Shown here: positions 7,074 to 13,022 of the stretch, one piece after another
Layout: the number at the start of each line of letters is the position of its first letter
Position numbering within the stretch: the first letter of the stretch is position 1
NCBI GenBank assembly: GCA_046295655.1
Contig: JBKBMT010000054.1
Location: forward strand, 1-18,065
DNA length: 18,065 bases
Direction of reading: 5' to 3'
From: JBKBMT01 sp046295655
Lineage (GTDB): Bacteria; Pseudomonadota; Alphaproteobacteria; Rhodobacterales; Rhodobacteraceae
Notes under the pieces: model-generated
Told to the model about the DNA's origin: nothing
Database searches by the model: none
The model's input: only the letters and a program-made list of their open reading frames with translations
Made by a program: the position numbers and the translations under genes

Positions 7074-8393
7074 TCAGACCGGGCGGACGGTCTGGAGCAG
7101 CGGCATGAGCGCTGCCATCTCGGGGCCGTGGTCGCGGCCAGTCAGCGCCTTGCGCAGGGGCATGAACAGCGCCCTTCCCTTCCGCCCCGTCGCCTCGCGC
7201 ACCGCTGCGGTCCATGCGCCCCAGGTGCCTTCGTCCCATGGACGGGCCGGCAGCATGGCCAGCGCGGCCGCAACGAAGTCGCGGTCCTCGGGGGCGATCG
7301 CCGGTTCGGCGCCATCGCGGCACAGCGTCCACCAGTCGGCCAGATCGTCGAGGCGCGTGATGTTGTCGCGCATGACCTGCCAGAAGGCCGGCGCAAGACG
7401 GTCGGGCACACCCAGCGCGGCGATCCGCCCCGCCACCGCCTCGAAGGGAAGCGCCTGATTGTGGGCACGGGTCAGCGGCCACAGATCCTCGGGGTCGAAC
7501 TTCGTCGGCGCGGCGCCGAAGCTGCCGATCTCGAACCCGGCCGCCAGCTCGTCCAGCGATGCGGCAAGCTCCACCGGCCGGGACGAGCCGAGCCGTGCCA
7601 TCAGGCTGAGCAGCGCCATCGGCGCCACGCCCTGTGCCCGCAGATCCCGCAGCGACAGCGTGCCGAGGCGCTTGGACAGCTCCTCGCCCTTCGCGCCGGT
7701 CAGGAGACTGTGGTGGGCAAAGACGGGTGGCCTGCCGCCCAGCGCCTGCATGATCTGGATCTGGGTCGCGGTATTCGTCACATGATCGGCGCCGCGGACG
7801 ATATGCGTCACCCCCATGTCGATGTCGTCCACCGAAGAGGCGAAGGTATAGAGCACCTGACCGTCCGCGCGGATCAGCACCGGATCCGACACGCTGGCGG
7901 CGTCGATCGACAGCGGCCCGAGGATTCCGTCGGTCCATTCGATCCGCGTCTGGTCCAGAAGGAACCGCCAGTAGCCGCCGCGCTCGGTGCGCAGCCGCGC
8001 CCGTTCCGCCTCCGCCAGGTTCAGCGCCGCGCGGTCATAGACCGGCGGCCGCCCCATGTTCAGCAGCTTCTTGCGCTTCAGGTCCAGTTCGGTCGGCGTC
8101 TCGAAACATTCGTAAAGCCGCCCCGCCCCGCGCAGATCGTCCGCCGCCTGGGCATAGCGGTCCAGCCGGTCGGACTGCCGTTCCACCCGGTCCCAGGTCA
8201 GGCCGAGCCACTCCAGATCCTGCATGATCGCATCGGCATATTCCTGCTTCGACCGTTCCCGGTCGGTGTCGTCGAGCCGCAGGATGAAGGTGCCGCCAGC
8301 CTTGCGGGCGATCAGCCAGTTCATCAGCGCGGTGCGCAGGTTGCCGACGTGGATGTAGCCCGTGGGCGAAGGGGCGAAACGGGTAACGGTCAT
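7074..8393 (-). CDS. gltX: Glutamyl-tRNA synthetase (class I, short alphaproteobacterial type)
   Basis: A 439-residue class I aminoacyl-tRNA synthetase that charges tRNA with glutamate. The HIGH signature appears as HVGN (residues 15-18) in FAPSPTGYIHVGNLRTAL, followed by LRLDDTDRERSK. The KMSKR loop reads ELSKR (238-242, GAKGEELSKRLGTLSL), with the first lysine replaced by glutamate. The C-terminal anticodon-binding region is present (QALPFEAVAGRIAALGV, then GRKGRALFMPLRKALTG). Length fits the shorter of the two GluRS types common in alphaproteobacteria. One paralog of such pairs may prefer tRNA-Gln for GatCAB amidation; that split is not readable here. GGAGG precedes the ATG. A MATE gene follows 4 bases later. 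Confidence 0.96.
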   Translation of the reverse strand: MTVTRFAPSPTGYIHVGNLRTALMNWLIARKAGGTFILRLDDTDRERSKQEYADAIMQDLEWLGLTWDRVERQSDRLDRYAQAADDLRGAGRLYECFETPTELDLKRKKLLNMGRPPVYDRAALNLAEAERARLRTERGGYWRFLLDQTRIEWTDGILGPLSIDAASVSDPVLIRADGQVLYTFASSVDDIDMGVTHIVRGADHVTNTATQIQIMQALGGRPPVFAHHSLLTGAKGEELSKRLGTLSLRDLRAQGVAPMALLSLMARLGSSRPVELAASLDELAAGFEIGSFGAAPTKFDPEDLWPLTRAHNQALPFEAVAGRIAALGVPDRLAPAFWQVMRDNITRLDDLADWWTLCRDGAEPAIAPEDRDFVAAALAMLPARPWDEGTWGAWTAAVREATGRKGRALFMPLRKALTGRDHGPEMAALMPLLQTVRPV

Positions 8394-8462
8394 GGTGCCT
8401 CCGATGCGGACGCTCTTTCACAAGGCCGCGCGATTGTCCATATCGGGGCCGGAGGTGCCCCG

Positions 8463-8873
8463 ATGTCCGACCGCCCAGCCGCCCTGACCGCCCCCAGCGC
8501 CGAACTGATCGAGGAGCTGGCCCTGGCCGCGCTGCAGGCCCTGCCGGCCGAGTTCCGCGCCGCCGCCAGCGGGGTCGCGATCCGGGTCGAGGAGCTGGCC
8601 GACGACGACATGCTGGACGATCTGGGGCTCGAGGATCCGTTCGAGCTGACCGGGCTCTACGACGGTGTGCCGCTGACCGAGAAATCGGTGTCGGACCAGC
8701 CGCAGGTGCCGGACGTGATCTGGCTGTTTCGCCGCGCCATCCTGGACGAATGGGCGGAGCGGGGGAATGTGACGCTGGGCGAGCTCGTCACCCATGTGCT
8801 GGTGCACGAGCTTGCGCATCACCTCGGCTGGTCGGACGCCGACATCGCGCGCATCGACCGCTGGTGGGAATGA
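8463..8873 (+). CDS. Small zincin-like metallopeptidase-family protein
   Basis: A 136-residue protein whose C-terminus carries a zinc-peptidase motif HVLVHELAHHLGWSDAD: H115, E116 and H119 form HExxH, with D125 a possible third ligand. The region ahead (DPFELTGLYDGVPLTEKS, then PDVIWLFRRAILDEW) is typical of the minimal-zincin family long listed as a DUF. It is wholly cytosolic in appearance, with no signal peptide. GGAGG 7 bases before the ATG (8463) sets the start. Divergent from gltX with a 69-base spacer, so promoters must be close together. The family's peptidase activity and substrate are poorly established, so only the fold and metal site are claimed. Confidence 0.9.
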   Translation: MSDRPAALTAPSAELIEELALAALQALPAEFRAAASGVAIRVEELADDDMLDDLGLEDPFELTGLYDGVPLTEKSVSDQPQVPDVIWLFRRAILDEWAERGNVTLGELVTHVLVHELAHHLGWSDADIARIDRWWE

Positions 8874-8889
8874 CGCGCGGGATTGTCAC

Positions 8890-8917
8890 TTGCGGCATGG
8901 GCATCGCGCGCTAGGCT
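8890..8917 (+). promoter_or_regulatory. Possible promoter of the MBL-fold hydrolase gene
   Basis: TTGCGG (8890-8895) and TAGGCT (8912-8917) are 16 bases apart, 26 bases before the start codon chosen for the next gene. Both boxes are imperfect, and read-through from the upstream zincin gene 70 bases away is also possible. Confidence 0.33.
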
Positions 8918-8943
8918 AGTCCGGGAACATGACGGAGGAGCCG

Positions 8944-9882
8944 ATGACCACGCGACTGAACCGCCGCCAGACCCTGGGCGCAATGGCCGCCCTGCCCGTT
9001 TCGGCGGGGCTTCTGGCGACCGCCCGCCCCGCCGCCGCCGTCCCGGAACGCGCCGGCCCCGCCACCGCGCCCTTCCATCGGATCCGCCTCGGCGGGTTCG
9101 ATGTGACCACGCTGCTGGCCGGGACGCGCACGGTGCCCGACCTTCAGACCATCTTCGGGCTGAACGTCGGCGCCGAGGACTTCGCCGCCGCGGCCGAGGC
9201 CGCGATGATCCCGGCGGACCGGTCGCAGTTCTTCTTCACCCCGACCGTGGTGAACACCGGATCCGACCTCGTGCTGTTCGACACCGGACTGAACCCCGAG
9301 GGCATCACCGCCGCGCTGGGTGCGGCCGGCTATGCGCCCGGCGATGTGACGGCGGTGGTCATCACCCACATGCACGGCGATCACATCGGCGGCCTGATGG
9401 GCGAGACCGGGCCGACCTTTCCCAATGCCCGCTACTTTGCCGGAGCCGAGGAATTCGACCACTGGACCATGTCGGGCAACGAGCTTTTCGGCCGCAACGT
9501 CGAACCCCTGGCCGAGCAGATGACGATGCTGGACGACGGCGACAGCCCGGTGTCCGGCGTGACCGCCATGGCCAGCTTCGGCCATACGCCGGGCCATATG
9601 GCCTTCATGCTGGAAAGCGAGGGGCAGAGCCTGCTGCTGATCGGCGACATCACCAACCACTATGTGTTCTCGCTTGCCCACCCGGACTGGGAAGTGCGGT
9701 TCGACATGGACAAGGCGGCGGCCGCCGCGACCCGGCGGCGGGTGCTGGGGATGCTCGCGGCCGAGCGGATGCCGTTCGTCGGCTATCACATGCCCTTCCC
9801 CGGCATTGGCTACGTCGCCGCCGCGGGCGACGGCTTCCGCTATGTGCCGCACAGCTATCAGCTGATGATGGACACGGGCTGA
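8944..9882 (+). CDS. Tat-exported MBL-fold metallo-hydrolase
   Basis: A 312-residue metallo-beta-lactamase-fold hydrolase. The N-terminus is a twin-arginine signal (LNRRQTLGAMAALPVSAGLLATARPAAA), so the folded, metal-loaded protein is probably exported to the periplasm. The metal site is complete: THMHGDHIGG (H142, H144, D146, H147), the GHTPGH element (H214/H218), D235 in LLIGDITNHY and H282 in GYHMPFPG. The mature part resembles the broad lactonase/RNase Z-like MBL group; substrate is unknown. An in-frame ATG at 8929 gives five more residues, but GGAGG (8934-8938) is 5 bases from the 8944 ATG and lies inside the coding sequence of the longer form, so 8944 is preferred. A strong terminator follows the stop. 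Confidence 0.93.
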   Translation: MTTRLNRRQTLGAMAALPVSAGLLATARPAAAVPERAGPATAPFHRIRLGGFDVTTLLAGTRTVPDLQTIFGLNVGAEDFAAAAEAAMIPADRSQFFFTPTVVNTGSDLVLFDTGLNPEGITAALGAAGYAPGDVTAVVITHMHGDHIGGLMGETGPTFPNARYFAGAEEFDHWTMSGNELFGRNVEPLAEQMTMLDDGDSPVSGVTAMASFGHTPGHMAFMLESEGQSLLLIGDITNHYVFSLAHPDWEVRFDMDKAAAAATRRRVLGMLAAERMPFVGYHMPFPGIGYVAAAGDGFRYVPHSYQLMMDTG

Positions 9883-9890
9883 TCCCGCTG

Positions 9891-9919
9891 CCCGCCCGCT
9901 GCGCCGCCGGGCGGGTTTT
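9891..9919 (+). terminator. Intrinsic terminator after the MBL-fold hydrolase gene
   Basis: CCCGCCC (9891-9897) and GGGCGGG (9909-9915) form a perfect 7-bp GC stem with an 11-base loop, followed directly by TTTT (9916-9919). It begins 8 bases after the stop codon. This is the best classical terminator in the window. Confidence 0.75.
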
Positions 9920-9995
9920 CGTCGCCCCGACCCCCTGTTGACCCTGCCCGGCGACGATGTGCCCCGGGCGGGGTGCCGCGCGGACGCGCGGGGCG

Positions 9996-10431
9996 ACGGA
10001 CCGTCTTTGCCAGGACGCCAACCTGACGGTGCTGCGCGCGCACGTCGCCGACGCCTTGGTGAGGCCTCATCTACCTCGACCCGCCGTTCAACTCGACCGC
10101 CTTCTGCACCGTGCCGTTCCCGCCCCGGACGGCGCGTCCGCGGCAGTGTGTCGTCACGGCCGGCGAGAGTGCGGCCCTCGCGTGTGTGCGCGGGAAGGCC
10201 GGCGTCGGCGTCCTCGTGACGCTGGCGCCTCCGACCAGACCGATGCTGCCCGAGGCGGCGGTCGGGCAGCAAGAGGACCCCGGCCTCGCCCCCGTCCCGC
10301 GGCTTCGGATCGTGACGGTAGGGGACGCGATGCGCATGCGCGACCGGGCGGCGATCCTGCCCGCCCGGCGCGACGAGACGTTCCGCCGCGTCCTGCACGA
10401 GGCAGGCGACGCGCAGGGGCGGCCGGACCTC
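9996..10431 (+). pseudogene. Relic of an adenine-specific (N6) DNA methyltransferase
   Basis: This stretch keeps recognisable pieces of a site-specific DNA methyltransferase of the kind found in type III and solitary systems. One frame reads LCQDANLTVLRAHVADALV (10005-10061), matching the pre-motif GDNLxVLRxHV. One base later, in the next frame, comes LIYLDPPFNS, with the catalytic DPPF at 10078-10089; a single extra A near 10062 explains the shift. The second frame then stays open and reads GVLVTLAPPTRPMLPEAA (from about 10204) and RLRIVTVGDAM, the C-terminal signature that usually ends these proteins. Only about 100 bases separate the two, where a working enzyme has some 150-300 residues. 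So it has both a frameshift and a large internal deletion. No restriction or recognition subunit is seen beside it. wrbA begins its 3' end at 10440 on the other strand. Confidence 0.7.
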
Positions 10432-10439
10432 AGGCCGGA

Positions 10440-11033
<594 letters not shown>

Positions 11034-11063
11034 GGCAGCCTCCTGAGTTTTGGCATTTCCGAG

Positions 11064-11091
11064 AAGATAGGTGCGGTCCGCGACGGGTCGA
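11064..11091 (-). promoter_or_regulatory. Promoter of wrbA
   Basis: On the minus strand TCGACC (11086-11091) and TATCTT (11064-11069) are 16 bases apart, about 30 bases before the GTG start. The boxes echo the TTGACC/TATC pattern of the two tRNA promoters in this window, which raises confidence somewhat. Confidence 0.45.
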
Positions 11092-11136
11092 TTGGCCGTC
11101 CCCGCATGTGTCCTGTGCGGGGCTGCACAGGGCTGC

Positions 11137-11165
11137 TTGACCGCGCCGGGCGCATCCCCTATCTC
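11137..11165 (+). promoter_or_regulatory. Promoter of tRNA-Gly
   Basis: TTGACC (11137-11142) and TATCTC (11160-11165) are separated by exactly 17 bases, and the tRNA starts 10 bases after the -10 box. The same boxes and spacing precede tRNA-Met on the other side of the window. Confidence 0.62.
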
Positions 11166-11175
11166 CAGCCTGCGG

Positions 11176-11249
11176 GCGGGTATGGTGTAGTGGTAGCGCC
11201 TCAGCCTTCCAAGCTGATGGGGCGGGTTCGATTCCCGCTACCCGCTCCA
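11176..11249 (+). tRNA. tRNA-Gly (TCC)
   Basis: A complete 74-base tRNA with encoded CCA (11247-11249). The acceptor stem GCGGGTA pairs with TACCCGC, the anticodon loop is CTTCCAA with anticodon TCC at 11208-11210, and the T arm is GCGGGTTCGATTCCCGC. TCC reads GGA and GGG codons. It lies 5' of two small genes and has its own promoter. Confidence 0.98.
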
Positions 11250-11453
11250 CCCGCTGGTCTCCCGAATCCCTGCTGCATTCCCGTCATATCGGCGCGGCGC
11301 GCGCGTTCGTGAATTGCGACTCGGCCACTGCCTGCATTACGCCCCGAGCCGGTCCGCAAAGCGCCGCAGACCCGTGTCATCCGTGCTGCACGGGGGCAGA
11401 ACGGCGTCCAGGGCGGATCGTCGAGGCAGTCGAGCGCATCGGAAGGTTGCATC
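11250..11453. other. Intergenic stretch after tRNA-Gly
   Basis: About 200 bases without a convincing gene. A weak promoter-like pair, TTGCGA (11314-11319) and TTACGC (11337-11342) at 17-base spacing, points toward the small gene at 11454. No terminator with a T-run follows the tRNA. No attachment-site repeat of the tRNA 3' end was noticed nearby. Confidence 0.35.
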
Positions 11454-11597
11454 ATGGCCAGTTCCCAGCCGCCGAACGGTGGCGACACCCGCAAACCCCA
11501 GCCCGCACAGTCGCAGCAGCAGGCGCAGATGCCCGGGTCGGGCCCGGCCCCGCAGCAGGGCGGAACGACCCGCTTCTCGGACTGGGCGTCGATCTGA
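11454..11597 (+). CDS. Hypothetical small Q/P-rich protein (47 aa)
   Basis: A 47-codon frame with a good ribosome-binding site: GGAAGG lies 7 bases before the ATG. The product starts MASSQPPNGGDTRKPQPAQS, has a low-complexity middle of Gln, Pro and Gly, and ends in a more ordered-looking RFSDWASI. No membrane segment or signal peptide is present. It lies between tRNA-Gly and the TfoX-like gene on the same strand, 62 bases before the latter. I do not recognise the family. It could be a disordered small protein or a chance frame in GC-rich DNA; the ribosome-binding site and the non-repetitive C-terminus favour the former only modestly. Confidence 0.45.
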   Translation: MASSQPPNGGDTRKPQPAQSQQQAQMPGSGPAPQQGGTTRFSDWASI

Positions 11598-11659
11598 TCG
11601 GGGCTTGCGCGGGGTGCGGTCCGGGGCCAGTCTGACCGGGTGACGCCGGAGACGCGGCG

Positions 11660-12040
11660 ATGTCAGGCACCCCGCTCAGCACGATCCGCAACATCGGCCC
11701 GGCGATCGAGGCGGCCTTCCTTCGTGCCGGGGTGCCGGATGCCGAGACCCTGCGCGAGCTCGGCCCCGATCGGGCCTATGCGCGCCTGCTGGACGCAGGC
11801 GAGCGGCCGCATTTCATCATGTATTACGTGCTGGTGATGGCGCTTCAGGGCCGCCCATGGAACGATTGCCAGGGGCCCGAGAAGGCCGCATTGCGCCGTC
11901 GATTCGACCGCATCAAGGCCGAGGCTGCACGACGGGGAAAGGCGCCGGATCCATCCGGCCGCCTGTCGCGGGCGATGGAGGCCGAGCTGCGGGCGCTGGG
12001 CCTGCTGCCCGCGGCCGAGGCCGGCCCGCGGGCAGAGTGA
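11660..12040 (+). CDS. TfoX/Sxy C-terminal-domain protein
   Basis: A 126-residue protein whose first 80 residues fit the TfoX C-terminal domain: LSTIRNIGPAIEAAFLRAGVPDAETLRELGPDRAYARLL is the helix-hairpin-helix-like start, followed by MYYVLVMALQGRPWNDCQGPEKAALRRRF. The tail (from about residue 85) is charged and less conserved. The usual N-terminal TfoX domain is absent, so this is a stand-alone version, common in alphaproteobacteria. Full TfoX/Sxy regulates competence genes in gammaproteobacteria; no such role is shown for the solo domain. GGAG lies 8 bases before the ATG. The gene converges on ndk with 9 bases between stops. Confidence 0.88.
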   Translation: MSGTPLSTIRNIGPAIEAAFLRAGVPDAETLRELGPDRAYARLLDAGERPHFIMYYVLVMALQGRPWNDCQGPEKAALRRRFDRIKAEAARRGKAPDPSGRLSRAMEAELRALGLLPAAEAGPRAE

Positions 12041-12049
12041 CCGCGCCGC

Positions 12050-12472
12050 TCAGCCGACGAGTTCGAGGCCGGAGAAGAAGAAGGCGATCTCGACCGCCGC
12101 CGTCTCGGGCGCATCCGAGCCGTGCACCGAGTTCTCGCCGACCGAGAGGGCGAACTCCTTGCGGATCGTGCCGTCCTCGGCATTGGCGGGGTTGGTGGCG
12201 CCCATCACCTCGCGGTTCTTCGCGATGGCGCCCTCGCCTTCCAGCACCTGGACGACGACCGGTTCGGAGGCCATGAACTCGGTCAGCTCGGCAAAGAACG
12301 GCCGGTCCTTGTGCACCGCGTAGAACTTCTGCGCCTGCGCCAGCGTCAGGTGGATGCGCTTCTGCGCGATGATGCGCAGGCCCGCTTCCTCGAACTTGGC
12401 GTTGATCCGGCCCGTCAGGTTGCGCCGGGTGGCGTCGGGTTTGATGATCGATAGGGTGCGCTCGATGGCCAT
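12050..12472 (-). CDS. ndk: Nucleoside diphosphate kinase
   Basis: A complete 140-residue NDK that transfers the gamma-phosphate from ATP to other (d)NDPs, balancing nucleotide pools in the cytosol. Key residues are all present: K11 in LSIIKPDATRRN, the phosphohistidine H117 in SVGENSVHGSDAPETA, and GATNPANAEDGTIRKEFA (91-108) for nucleotide binding. GGAG lies 8 bases before the ATG. It stands alone on the minus strand, convergent with the TfoX-like gene and divergent from the glycine-rich small protein gene. A promoter could not be placed with confidence. Confidence 0.98.
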   Translation of the reverse strand: MAIERTLSIIKPDATRRNLTGRINAKFEEAGLRIIAQKRIHLTLAQAQKFYAVHKDRPFFAELTEFMASEPVVVQVLEGEGAIAKNREVMGATNPANAEDGTIRKEFALSVGENSVHGSDAPETAAVEIAFFFSGLELVG

Positions 12473-12594
12473 GTATCGTCTCCGTCTCGGTTTTGCTCAG
12501 CCTGCCCCAGCGGGGTTGCCCGCGGGCCCTATCACGGCCCTGCCCCGTCGAAAAGGCGGGACATGTGCGACGTGGGGTTCCGCCAACATTAAGA

Positions 12595-12624
12595 TTGACT
12601 CCCGGACGCTCACGGCGCTGTGAT
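12595..12624 (+). promoter_or_regulatory. Promoter of the glycine-rich small protein gene
   Basis: TTGACT (12595-12600, 5 of 6 consensus) and TGTGAT (12619-12624, 4 of 6) are 18 bases apart. The implied start near 12631 lies about 28 bases before the TTG start codon at 12659. It also rules out the upstream in-frame GTG at 12620, which would fall inside the -10 box. Confidence 0.5.
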
Positions 12625-12658
12625 CCGACAGGGCACGGGACGCCCCGGGGAATGGCAT

Positions 12659-12949
12659 TTGGAGGCACTCATACCGATCATCGTTCAGGCGATTTCCGGA
12701 GTGGTCGGCGGCGGGATCGCAGGCAATCTTGTCAAGACGGCGGCCGTTTCGTTGCTGCCCAAGCTTCTGGCCGGCGCCGTTGGCGGCATCGGCGGCGGCG
12801 CGGCGCTGGGGCCGATCATCGCTGGCGCGCTGGGCGGCGGCGCGGGACTGGATTTCGCCTCGATCGTCGGCGACGTCGCGGGCGGACTGGCCGGCGGCGG
12901 TGTGCTGGGCGGGATCGTCACGGCGGTGATGGCCAACATGAAACGCTGA
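12659..12949 (+). CDS. Glycine-rich hydrophobic small protein (glycine-zipper-like), unknown function
   Basis: From a TTG start (12659-12661) this is a 96-residue protein, MEALIPIIVQAISGVVGGGIAG at its N-terminus, built almost entirely of Gly, Ala, Val, Ile and Leu, with repeated GxxxG-type spacing (VVGGGIAG, AVGGIGGGAALG, ALGGGAG, GGLAGGGVLGG). Only a few charges occur, ending MANMKR. This suggests one or two membrane-inserting or tightly packed helices; no cleavable signal is obvious. A GTG at 12620 is in frame, but it overlaps the promoter -10 box. GGGGA lies about 7 bases before the TTG. I recall similar short proteins in alphaproteobacteria without known function; this is memory, not a search. 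A hairpin follows the stop. Confidence 0.75.
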   Translation: MEALIPIIVQAISGVVGGGIAGNLVKTAAVSLLPKLLAGAVGGIGGGAALGPIIAGALGGGAGLDFASIVGDVAGGLAGGGVLGGIVTAVMANMKR

Positions 12950-12964
12950 AACACGACCACGGCC

Positions 12965-12983
12965 CCGCCGGTGCGGCCGGCGG
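12965..12983 (+). terminator. Hairpin after the glycine-rich gene, possible terminator
   Basis: CCGCCGG (12965-12971) and CCGGCGG (12977-12983) form a perfect 7-bp GC stem with a 5-base loop, 15 bases after the stop codon. The following bases (CGTTGACGG) have no T-run, so termination is uncertain. Confidence 0.35.
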
Positions 12984-12985
12984 CG

Positions 12986-13014
12986 TTGACGGCCGACCAG
13001 CCCTCGGGCATCAC
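12986..13014 (+). promoter_or_regulatory. Weak candidate promoter for the ABC-F/MarC pair
   Basis: TTGACG (12986-12991) is a good -35 box, but the hexamer 17 bases later, CATCAC (13009-13014), is a poor -10. If used, the transcript would start only a few bases before the ATG at 13023, which has no clear ribosome-binding site. Confidence 0.28.
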
Positions 13015-13022
13015 GGGCGGCG

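Noticed and set aside
6936..8462. Long plus-strand open frame leading into the zincin gene
   Set aside because: It runs opposite gltX and the MATE gene; only the part from the ATG at 8463, with its GGAGG, matches a family. The upstream part is a shadow.
9938..10219. Plus-strand frame starting near 9938
   Set aside because: It is out of frame with both methyltransferase pieces and has no match of its own.
11176..11453. tRNA-Gly as an integration site for a mobile element
   Set aside because: No integrase gene and no repeat of the tRNA 3' end could be found in the window, and the downstream genes look core.
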